From: Acidimicrobiaceae bacterium
Lineage (GTDB): Bacteria > Actinomycetota > Acidimicrobiia > Acidimicrobiales > UBA8592
Length of the DNA stretch: 11,971 nucleotides
Reading direction: 5' to 3'
Assembly (NCBI GenBank): GCA_002724825.1
Contig: PBPU01000014.1
Span: 27,702-39,672, forward strand
Shown here: in pieces, positions 6,233-11,971 of the stretch
Position numbering within the stretch: position 1 is the first letter of the stretch
Layout of the letters: the number at the start of each line of letters is the position of its first letter
Notes under the pieces: model-generated
What the model was told of the DNA's origin: nothing
What the model saw: the letters and a program-made list of their open reading frames with translations, nothing else
The model's database searches: none
Program-made: the position numbers and the translations under genes

Positions 6233-7111
6233 ATGGCTGACAAGGTCATAACTGAAGAAGACTTCATATCTGAGTTGGAAAGCGGTATGACTATTGGTGT
6301 TGGTGGTTGGGGATCACGAAGAAAACCGATGTCACTCGTCCGAGCGATAATCCGGTCAGGTGTTACCGACTTAACCATAGTTAGTTACGGAGGGCCCGAA
6401 ATCGGAATTCTATCTGCAACCAAACAACTGAAGAAAGCAGTCTATGGCTTTGTTTCTCTCGACTCGATAGCTTTAGAGCCCCATTTTCGTGTTGCTCGTC
6501 AAACTGGAACAATTGAGGCTGTCGAATTTGATGAGGGAGCTTTTTATCTTGGGCTTTTAGCTGCATCACATAGAGTTCCGTTTTACCCAACAAGAGCAGG
6601 TCTCGGGTCCGATATGTTAGCTATGAATCCAGAGCTCCGAACTATCGTTTCACCGTATCCGGAGCCGGGTGGGGGAGAAGGAGAAACTCTGGTAGCTATC
6701 CCCGCATTCGATCTTGATCTTTCAATCATTCACATGAATAGAGCAGACGCAGGAGGCAATGGGCAATTTCTTGGTCCAGACCTATATTTTGACGACCTAT
6801 TTGCTATGGCAGCGAAGCGAACATTTATGAGCTGCGAGAAAGTTATTCCTACCGAAAATTTCCTAAATGAAGGAAGCGTACATACCTTAAAGATTCCTCG
6901 AATCTTCGTAGATGGGGTAATTGAAGCTCCTATGGGAGCACATTTTACAGAATGCCTCCCCGACTACAGTAGAGATGAAGCCTTCCAAAAGATGTATGCC
7001 GCAACAGCAGCGGACAAAGAGTTGTGGGACATATTCAATGAAAAGTATCTTCAAGCTGGCTCTCATGAAGAATATTTGGCGGCTGTAAACAGTTGGGAAC
7101 AGGGGTTATGA
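6233..7111 (+). CDS. ipdA: IpdA, alpha subunit of COCHEA-CoA hydrolase
   Basis: This is the alpha subunit of the CoA-transferase-fold ring-cleaving hydrolase IpdAB, which opens the last steroid ring by hydrolysing COCHEA-CoA. Visible family features, numbered from the chosen start, are GMTIGVGGWGSRRKP (18-32), TDLTIVSYGGPE (45-56), YGFVSLDS (71-78), RAGLGSD (121-127), YFDDLFAMAAKR and GAHFTECLPDYSRDE. Glu101 in the FDEG motif is probably the counterpart of the catalytic Glu reported for M. tuberculosis IpdA. I chose ATG 6233 because GGGAG ends 5 bases before it and the resulting 292 residues begin where the M. tuberculosis protein does. An in-frame ATG at 6221 would add four residues but has no ribosome binding site. 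Its TGA overlaps the ipdB start region. Confidence 0.92.
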   Translation: MADKVITEEDFISELESGMTIGVGGWGSRRKPMSLVRAIIRSGVTDLTIVSYGGPEIGILSATKQLKKAVYGFVSLDSIALEPHFRVARQTGTIEAVEFDEGAFYLGLLAASHRVPFYPTRAGLGSDMLAMNPELRTIVSPYPEPGGGEGETLVAIPAFDLDLSIIHMNRADAGGNGQFLGPDLYFDDLFAMAAKRTFMSCEKVIPTENFLNEGSVHTLKIPRIFVDGVIEAPMGAHFTECLPDYSRDEAFQKMYAATAADKELWDIFNEKYLQAGSHEEYLAAVNSWEQGL

Positions 7112-7857
7112 TGCGAGCCGATATCTGCGTTGCAGCGATTGCTGACTGCTTCAGGGGCGAGGCAGATATCCTCTGTAATCCGATAGGAATTAGTCCAATT
7201 ATTGGAGGGCGTCTAGCGAAGGCAACATTTTCACCCGATGTCGTTATGACTGATGCTGTTTCGGTTTTAGCAACTAATCCTTTACCTCTTAATGACCCCG
7301 ATGCTGAGCGAACAGTTGAATCCTACGTGCCTTATAGAACTATTTTTGACATTGTTTGGTCGGGAAGAAGGCACGTGATGATGGGGGCTACCCAGATTGA
7401 TCAATACGGTAATCAGAACATAGCGGCTATAGGTGACTATAAAAAGCCAAAAGCACAGCTATTAGGATTGCGGGGATCACCAGGAAATTTAATCAACCAC
7501 CGGACCAGCTATTGGGTGCCTAAACACTCACAAAGAAGTTTTGTTTCCGAAGTTGATATCGTTTCTGGGCCTGGTTATGACCGAATGCGGGCTCTTGGAC
7601 AGCCAGGAAATCGATTTCACGATGTTCACCGGGTAGTTTCAAACCTCGGAGTTTTTGATTTTGAGACGCCAGAAAATCGAATGCGTATTCGATCTATTCA
7701 CCCTGGGGTTGAGATGAGTGAGGTTATAGAAAACACGTCTTTTGATCTGGTTATTCCAACAGAAGTAGATCAGACGCGTGTTCCTAATGAAGAAGAGCTT
7801 CGTATTATGGAAATTATTGACCCTACGGGGATGAGGTATCAAGAGGTGCCTGAATGA
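7111..7857 (+). CDS. ipdB: IpdB, beta subunit of COCHEA-CoA hydrolase
   Basis: This is the beta subunit that pairs with IpdA. Motifs numbered from the ATG at 7111 are GRRHVMMGATQIDQYGNQN (85-103), GLRGSPGN (119-126), TSYWVPKHS (132-140), SNLGVFDF (177-184), SIHPGV (195-200) and IDPTGMR (236-242), all as in M. tuberculosis IpdB (Rv3552). No ENG/ESG-type nucleophilic Glu motif of true class I CoA transferases is seen in the equivalent N-terminal region (VVMTDAVSVLA, 44-54), in line with a hydrolase. Two adjacent ATG codons (7108 and 7111) overlap the ipdA TGA. AGGGG at 7101-7105 is 5 bases from 7111 but only 2 from 7108, so I prefer 7111; the difference is one residue. Its own TGA overlaps the ipdC ATG as ATGA, so ipdA, ipdB and ipdC are translationally coupled. 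Confidence 0.92.
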   Translation: MRADICVAAIADCFRGEADILCNPIGISPIIGGRLAKATFSPDVVMTDAVSVLATNPLPLNDPDAERTVESYVPYRTIFDIVWSGRRHVMMGATQIDQYGNQNIAAIGDYKKPKAQLLGLRGSPGNLINHRTSYWVPKHSQRSFVSEVDIVSGPGYDRMRALGQPGNRFHDVHRVVSNLGVFDFETPENRMRIRSIHPGVEMSEVIENTSFDLVIPTEVDQTRVPNEEELRIMEIIDPTGMRYQEVPE

Positions 7858-8924
7858 GTAGTAACCATCCAAGATTACATACTCGTATCTGTGACCTTTT
7901 CCAGATCAAGTATCCCATTGTTCAAACTGGGATGGGATGGGTTTCGACAGCTAGATTAACTGCTGCAACTAGTGCAGCTGGAGGAATTGGTTTCCTCGCA
8001 ACAGCAACTCAGACTTTCGATGAGATGAAAGAGTCCGTTGTGCAAATCCAAGAGGCAACTGATAAGCCATTTGGAATTAATGTCAGAACAGATGCTCCTG
8101 ATATCGAAGACCGATTAGATTGGAGCATTAAATCCGGAGTTAAGGTTGTATCTTTTGCACAAGCCCCCAAGCCGGACATGGTAAAGAAGCTCAAAGATAG
8201 TGGAGTCGTAACGATCCCAACTATCGCAGCGCGAAGACACGCTGAAAAAGTTGCAGAATGGGGGGTTGACGCGGTGATCGCTCAAGGAAGTGAAGGGGGT
8301 GGACACACTGGAGAGGTCCCCACCGCGGTTCTAGTCCCTCAAGTGACGTCAGCTGTCGATATTCCTGTACTCGCTGCAGGGGGAATTACAGATGGTAAGG
8401 GACTCGTCGCCTCACTCGCGTGGGGAGCCGAAGGTATAGCTATGGGTACTCGGTTCCTTCTTTCCGAAGAAAGCGGTGTGCCACAAAGTGTAAAGCAAGC
8501 ATACTTTGAATCGGCAGTCACCGATACGGTCCGTACTCGAGCAATTGATGGTGTCCCCCAACGAGTTATAAATACCACAATGGTTCGAGGTCTAGAATCA
8601 GCAAAATTACTTCGGTTTCCTCGGGCGATGATCAATGCCCTCAAGTTTCGGCGTCTAACGCAAACATCATTTTCCGATCTAATTAGTGAAGCAATTTCAA
8701 TGAAGAGAAATCAGGACCTCACATGGTCTCAACTCATGCTTGCGGCCAATGCTCCTATGCTTACAAAAGCAACAATGGTTGAAGGCAACCATGAGATAGG
8801 GATTATGCCAACGGGAGTTGGTTTGGGCGTAATAAATTCGGCTCCGCCAGTTGAAATGATCATTCGAGGTATTATCTCTGAAGCATCTGACATATTAAGT
8901 GGATTAAATCAACACAACCTTTAA
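7854..8924 (+). CDS. ipdC: IpdC, FMN-dependent steroid ring C/D acyl-CoA oxidoreductase
   Basis: This TIM-barrel flavoprotein of the nitronate monooxygenase/2-nitropropane dioxygenase-like superfamily has 356 residues, the size of M. tuberculosis IpdC (Rv3553). The N-terminal IKYPIVQTGMGWVSTARL (18-35), SAAGGIGFLATATQTFDEM (40-58), the phosphate-binding QGSEGGGHTGE (144-154), LAAGGITDGKGL (173-184) and GAEGIAMGTRFL (191-202) are typical of the fold. In published work IpdC acts between IpdF and EchA20 to prepare ring D for hydrolysis, and ipdC mutants accumulate 5-OH-HIC-CoA. The ATG overlaps the ipdB stop (ATGA) and AGAGG at 7842-7846 lies 7 bases upstream. The region after about residue 225 is less familiar but fits the family length. 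Confidence 0.92.
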   Translation: MSSNHPRLHTRICDLFQIKYPIVQTGMGWVSTARLTAATSAAGGIGFLATATQTFDEMKESVVQIQEATDKPFGINVRTDAPDIEDRLDWSIKSGVKVVSFAQAPKPDMVKKLKDSGVVTIPTIAARRHAEKVAEWGVDAVIAQGSEGGGHTGEVPTAVLVPQVTSAVDIPVLAAGGITDGKGLVASLAWGAEGIAMGTRFLLSEESGVPQSVKQAYFESAVTDTVRTRAIDGVPQRVINTTMVRGLESAKLLRFPRAMINALKFRRLTQTSFSDLISEAISMKRNQDLTWSQLMLAANAPMLTKATMVEGNHEIGIMPTGVGLGVINSAPPVEMIIRGIISEASDILSGLNQHNL

Positions 8925-8938
8925 CTAGTTGGGAAGTT

Positions 8939-10108
8939 ATGGACCTATTCTTCGACGCAAATCAGACAGCTTTTCGTGATGAGATCCGACACTGGATTAA
9001 TGAGAATAAGCCCAATGACCGTTGGGCGCCTATGGATACCCAGCTAGGGTTTGAACAACACAGGACATGGGAACGAACGTTATTTGAAGCAGGGTGGTCA
9101 GTTCCGAATTGGCCAAAAAAATATGGTGGACGTGACTGTTCTCTAATTGAATGGCTTTTATATGAAGAAGAGTATTATCTCTCTGGGGCGCCAGGCAGAG
9201 TGAATACAAATGGCATAAGTCTCCTTGGACCTACCCTTTTCAGTTGGGGGACAGAAGAGCAGAAAGATCGATTTCTTCCAAAAATGGCAAATGGCGATGA
9301 AATTTGGGCTCAGGGTTGGTCAGAGCCTGACTCAGGCAGTGATTTAGCTAGTTTAAAAACGGTTGCCGTGCGTGATGGAGATCACTACGTGATCAATGGC
9401 CAGAAAACATGGTGCTCAAGAGGGGCTTGGGCTGACTGGATTTTCTGTATCGTTCGGACGGACCCTACTAGTGAACGCCACGCAGGGTTGAGCTACCTTC
9501 TAGTACCTGGAAATTCTCCTGGTTTGATTAGAAGGCCCGTCTCTCGTCTTGACGGGGAACCCGCATTCGCTGAAATTTTTTTTGACGATTGTAGAGTTCA
9601 CGTTGAAAATTTACTTGGAGATGAGGGAGCTGGTTGGAGCGTAGCCATGGCGACCGCGAGCAGTGAGCGCGGATTAAACTTGCGAGCACCCGGAAGGTTT
9701 TTAGCAGCGGCTAACCGATTAGTTCAGTTATATATGAAAGCAATAGAACGAAATCCACTTCTTCCGTCTGCTATTCGAGATCAGGTGGTCGATGCCTATG
9801 TTAATGCGCAAGCATACCGATACCAGGTGTTTCAAAAAGCAACAATGCTGATGGAAGGTGGAACTCTAGGAGCTGAAGCCAGTTATATGAAGCTCTTCTG
9901 GTCAGAACTTGATATTGAGATTCATGCCTCAGCTCTTCGCATGCTTTCTGAACAAGGTGAGCTTGTTGAGGGTGCGCCAGATGCTGAAGATAGCGGAAAT
10001 TGGATGTCGGGGTACTTGTTCGCGCTTGCAGGGCCGATATATGCGGGCACAAACGAGATTCAGAGAAATATCGTTGCAGAACGTGTCCTCGGGCTGCCAA
10101 GGAAGTGA
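8939..10108 (+). CDS. Acyl-CoA dehydrogenase, catalytic subunit (FadE31-like)
   Basis: This acyl-CoA dehydrogenase-fold subunit has 389 residues. The flavin-domain motif WAQGWSEPDSGSDLASL (123-139), INGQKTWCS (152-160), HAGLSYLLVP (181-190) and the C-terminal IYAGTNEIQRNIVAERVLG (367-385) are clear. The N-terminal half, including WPKKYGGRD (58-66) and YEEEYYLSGAPGR (75-87), recalls M. tuberculosis FadE31 (Rv3562). Glu243 in SSERG probably corresponds to the isovaleryl-CoA dehydrogenase catalytic base, while the medium-chain enzyme position is Ala369 (YAGT). Steroid acyl-CoA dehydrogenases of this group work as heterotetramers, and the next gene encodes the likely partner. The reaction is FAD-dependent alpha,beta-dehydrogenation of a CoA ester, either of the HIP propionyl chain (IpdE1-like) or a later methyl-branched intermediate (FadE31-like). 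It lies 14 bases after ipdC, with GGGAAG upstream. Confidence 0.87.
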   Translation: MDLFFDANQTAFRDEIRHWINENKPNDRWAPMDTQLGFEQHRTWERTLFEAGWSVPNWPKKYGGRDCSLIEWLLYEEEYYLSGAPGRVNTNGISLLGPTLFSWGTEEQKDRFLPKMANGDEIWAQGWSEPDSGSDLASLKTVAVRDGDHYVINGQKTWCSRGAWADWIFCIVRTDPTSERHAGLSYLLVPGNSPGLIRRPVSRLDGEPAFAEIFFDDCRVHVENLLGDEGAGWSVAMATASSERGLNLRAPGRFLAAANRLVQLYMKAIERNPLLPSAIRDQVVDAYVNAQAYRYQVFQKATMLMEGGTLGAEASYMKLFWSELDIEIHASALRMLSEQGELVEGAPDAEDSGNWMSGYLFALAGPIYAGTNEIQRNIVAERVLGLPRK

Positions 10109-10157
10109 ACATGTCGTTAGGTAGTCCCAGAAAGTTAATGCTTATAAGGCGGTTTGA

Positions 10158-11174
10158 ATGAAATTCTCTTTCAAAGATGAGCAGCTGCTTTTTGCTGAGG
10201 CAACCCGTGAGATGTTAAGGAAGGACTGCTCACCTGAGGCGATTAATGAGTTCGTTGAATCTGATTCCGCTGCCATGCCTGAACTATGGAATTCATTCGC
10301 TTCTATGGGGGTACTAGGAATAACAGCTTCTGAAACGCTGGGTGGTTTAGAAATGTTAGATCAGGACTTTGTCTTGATTATGGAAGAATTAGGCCGTGCC
10401 GCTTGTCCTGAACCAGTTATGGAACACGCTGTTTTGTCTATTCCTTTACTGGAGGAATGCAATAACAAAAGCAAGTATACGAGTATTCTCAAATCTGCAA
10501 TTAACGGGGAACATCGCCTTTCGGTTGCCCTTGAGAGCCAATATGTCGTCGGAGCTGACTCGGCTGACTACCTCCTCTTATTTCGTGACAGTCTTTTGCA
10601 CCTAGTAGCTAAAGAATCTATCGTCCTTCAGCGTCAAGCGTCCGTTGATTCTTCCCGGAGACTCTTTTCTGTCAAGTGGGATACAAACTCCGGCACAGTC
10701 ATTGAAGGCGACTCTGATAAGGTCCGGTCGCTGATTGAAATCACAAAGTTAAGAGCCGAAGTCTCTACTGCTGCCCAATGTATAGGGGTAGCCCAGCAGT
10801 TATTGGATATGACAGTGCAGTATGTACAAGAACGTAAACAATTTGGAAAACCAGTTGGAGTTAACCAAGCGATAAAACATCACCTCGCTGACACAGGGAA
10901 GGCAATAGAATTCGCTCGACCTATGGTGTACAGGGCAGCTTGGTCTCTTAATAAGGGTGACACTGAAGCAGAACTCGCAGCTCACATGGCAAAGTTACTT
11001 GCATCAAAAGCTGTTGACTTAGCATGTAAAACTTCTCTTCAGTGCCATGGAGCTATTGCATATACTCTGGAGTATGACTTGCAAATATGGTTGAAAAGAG
11101 GGCTAACTCTGTCTTCCTCCTGGGGAGACATCTATAGGCAGCGAGAAAAAATTGCTGACTGTTTAGGTCTTTAA
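10158..11174 (+). CDS. Acyl-CoA dehydrogenase, partner subunit (FadE32/IpdE2-like)
   Basis: This shorter acyl-CoA dehydrogenase-like subunit has 338 residues, about 45 fewer than the catalytic type. The N-terminal helical domain (MKFSFKDEQLLFAEATREML) and the C-terminal helical domain with ERKQFGKPVGVNQAIKHHLAD (225-245) and LQCHGAIAYTLEYDL (294-308) are recognisable. The middle beta domain (about 118-190) is shrunken and lacks the SEPxSGSD flavin motif. This is the usual build of the second subunit of actinobacterial steroid dehydrogenase pairs, where the partners together make composite FAD and substrate sites. It follows the catalytic subunit by 49 bases; AAGG at 10146-10149 precedes the ATG. 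Whether it is closer to FadE32 or FadE33 (IpdE2) is not decidable by eye. Confidence 0.83.
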   Translation: MKFSFKDEQLLFAEATREMLRKDCSPEAINEFVESDSAAMPELWNSFASMGVLGITASETLGGLEMLDQDFVLIMEELGRAACPEPVMEHAVLSIPLLEECNNKSKYTSILKSAINGEHRLSVALESQYVVGADSADYLLLFRDSLLHLVAKESIVLQRQASVDSSRRLFSVKWDTNSGTVIEGDSDKVRSLIEITKLRAEVSTAAQCIGVAQQLLDMTVQYVQERKQFGKPVGVNQAIKHHLADTGKAIEFARPMVYRAAWSLNKGDTEAELAAHMAKLLASKAVDLACKTSLQCHGAIAYTLEYDLQIWLKRGLTLSSSWGDIYRQREKIADCLGL

Positions 11175-11264
11175 AGCTGACCTTATCATCAAGATCCCAT
11201 ACACTCCTATGGGTGGGGAAAGCTCATTTGAGCTGCTAGGGGCTCTCTATCTGACGGAGGATGC
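11175..11264. promoter_or_regulatory. Intergenic region with two perfect inverted repeats
   Basis: This 90-base gap separates the dehydrogenase pair from the thioesterase gene. It holds CCCATA-N6-TATGGG (11196-11213) and, 7 bases later, the 14-base palindrome AGCTCATTTGAGCT (11221-11234; perfect 6-base arms, 2-base centre). The second has the same arm and centre geometry as TetR-family operators such as that of KstR2 but a different sequence. The first could be a weak transcription-attenuating hairpin, though no run of T follows it. GGAGG at 11256-11260 lies 4 bases before the thioesterase ATG. The simplest reading is a separate promoter and operator for the thioesterase and phosphatase genes. 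Confidence 0.4.
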
Positions 11265-11882
11265 ATGGAAGAAGATGTTCTATCTGCTGCAAGCGAATTG
11301 CGGGAAGCTATACATAACTTGGCACAAATGACAAGAGAGGTAGAGCTAGGCTCAGAACAACTACTAACAGCCAAGCTGCTTGTCGAGACAGCAAGCGAGA
11401 AATTGCAAGGAGAGCCCCTTCTTCACTGGTCCGAAAAACCAGAGGGATCTAGAAAACAAACATCAAAAAGTTACCGCAGTCGATCCTTGTTTCAAGGAGA
11501 ATTTCACCCATTCTCACCGCCCGTACACTGGGATTTACACTCTGGGCCAGATGGGCAGCCAGGATACTTATTTGAAACAACTCTATCTTCGCTATATGAA
11601 GGTGCGCCGAAGTCAGTTCATGGAGGGTACATAGCCGGACTCTACGACGAACTATTTGGGGCAGTTCAAAGCTTAGCCGAAGGGGAAACAGGATATACAG
11701 GTAAATTAACCGTCAGATACAGGTCATTCACTCCTACAAACAAGAAACTCGTATTTAGAGGATGGGTTACCCAAAATAGTGGTAGAAGAATCAGTGTTAA
11801 GGCTACTTGTCACGATGGACAACGCTTATGTTCAGAAGCCGAAGCGCTCTTTCTACGGTTAGAGCAAGAAGGCGAACTATAG
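11265..11882 (+). CDS. PaaI-like hotdog-fold acyl-CoA thioesterase
   Basis: This hotdog-fold thioesterase has 205 residues. The signature SVHGGYIAGLYDELFG (117-132), with His119, Gly120, Gly121 and Asp128, is the usual PaaI/4HBT-type motif, and LTVRYRSFTPTNKKLVFRG (148-166) is the typical following strand pair. An N-terminal extension of about 80 residues precedes the core; residues 1-48 look helical with coiled-coil character, which could aid oligomerisation. It would hydrolyse acyl-CoA thioesters in the cytoplasm and may release CoA from stalled steroid intermediates, which is inferred from position. I chose ATG 11265 because GGAGG is 4 bases upstream; an out-of-frame ATG at 11261 abuts the site. 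It ends 2 bases before the phosphatase start. Its codon use looks like that of its neighbours. Confidence 0.82.
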   Translation: MEEDVLSAASELREAIHNLAQMTREVELGSEQLLTAKLLVETASEKLQGEPLLHWSEKPEGSRKQTSKSYRSRSLFQGEFHPFSPPVHWDLHSGPDGQPGYLFETTLSSLYEGAPKSVHGGYIAGLYDELFGAVQSLAEGETGYTGKLTVRYRSFTPTNKKLVFRGWVTQNSGRRISVKATCHDGQRLCSEAEALFLRLEQEGEL

Positions 11883-11884
11883 AA

Positions 11885-11971
11885 ATGGCAAATCTATTAT
11901 TCGTATGCACAGGAAATGCTGCCCGTTCAGTCATGGCAGTTACCATGATGCGAGATATGACGTCTACCTTA
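11885..11971 (+). CDS. Low-molecular-weight protein tyrosine phosphatase/arsenate reductase family (5' part)
   Basis: Twenty-nine codons are visible before the window ends, starting MANLLFVCTGNAARSVMAV. The sequence CTGNAARS (residues 8-15) is the CX5R(S/T) phosphate-binding loop of the low-molecular-weight phosphatase fold, with nucleophile Cys8 and Arg14, placed at the very N-terminus as expected. The CTGNAARSVMA variant, with Ala in place of the second Cys of the classical loop, is familiar from actinobacterial members. The fold serves protein tyrosine phosphatases and ArsC-type arsenate reductases; the resolving Cys residues that would separate these lie beyond the window. The ATG is 2 bases after the thioesterase stop, so the two genes are probably cotranscribed. 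No link with steroid degradation is evident. Confidence 0.8.
   Translation, partial: MANLLFVCTGNAARSVMAVTMMRDMTSTL

Noticed and set aside
6233..7857. Annotation of ipdAB as a conventional glutaconate-type CoA transferase
   Set aside because: The motifs follow IpdA and IpdB, and the transferase nucleophile motif is missing, so the ring-hydrolase assignment fits better.
8339..8644. 101-codon open frame on the minus strand inside ipdC
   Set aside because: It lies entirely antisense to a strongly supported gene, has no recognisable domain and no clear ribosome binding site; it is a shadow of the real coding frame.
9801..10112. 103-codon open frame on the minus strand over the end of the FadE31-like gene
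   Set aside because: It is antisense to a conserved C-terminal domain, and its composition is Ser/Leu/His-rich with no recognisable domain, as expected for a shadow frame.
1..11971. KstR2 (AnCAAGnnCTTGnT) or KstR (TnnAACnnGTTnnA) operators
   Set aside because: Looked for in the intergenic gaps because of the gene content, but no matching site was seen by eye. A motif scan would be needed to be certain.
1..11971. CRISPR arrays, tRNA or rRNA genes, insertion sequences, integrase or attachment sites
   Set aside because: No repeated spacer-like units, transposase or integrase motifs, or RNA gene signatures were seen; the window is almost fully coding.

Overview
The window carries a compact steroid-catabolism locus. 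Most genes resemble the mycobacterial genes (Rv3546 to Rv3564 region and Rv3520c) that degrade cholesterol, mainly the last two rings (C/D) via HIP-CoA and its ring-opened products. Family assignments rest on motifs, lengths, gene order and remembered family sequences; no search was run.

Organism: an uncultured actinobacterium is the most likely source. An F420-type luciferase-like oxidoreductase, the actinobacterial ipd gene set, GTG starts and a CTGNAARS-type low-molecular-weight phosphatase all point that way. G+C looks to be in the mid to high 40s per cent by eye, well below Mycobacterium or Rhodococcus, so an aquatic Acidimicrobiia-like lineage is my best guess. That is inference only.

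Layout: (1) A minus-strand gene of unknown function runs off the left edge (1-217). (2) A plus-strand unit has a FadA5-type steroid thiolase (363), an Hsd4A/Rv3548c-type SDR (1569) and IpdF (2490). (3) It converges with a minus-strand unit whose transcription order is an Rv3549c-type SDR (6104), an MBL-fold hydrolase (5316) and an Rv3520c-type LLM oxidoreductase (4312), joined by two GTGA stop/start overlaps. (4) Divergent from that unit, a plus-strand unit runs ipdA (6233), ipdB (7111), ipdC (7854), a two-subunit acyl-CoA dehydrogenase (8939 and 10158), a hotdog thioesterase (11265) and a low-molecular-weight phosphatase cut by the right edge (11885). No gene-free stretch exceeds 300 bases; the longest is 145.

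How the genes fit: the FadE31/FadE32-like pair introduces a double bond into a CoA-linked intermediate, the SDR and thiolase complete a beta-oxidation turn, IpdF and IpdC convert 5-OH-HIC-CoA to the dione-type intermediate, ring D is then hydrolysed (EchA20 in M. tuberculosis, not present here), and IpdAB hydrolyses the remaining ring. Absent from the window are EchA20, the HIP-CoA ligase FadD3, a KstR2-type regulator, and the ring A/B and uptake genes. The LLM, MBL and thioesterase proteins are less well explained. Several perfect palindromes in the intergenic gaps are candidate operators and none matches the KstR2 consensus.
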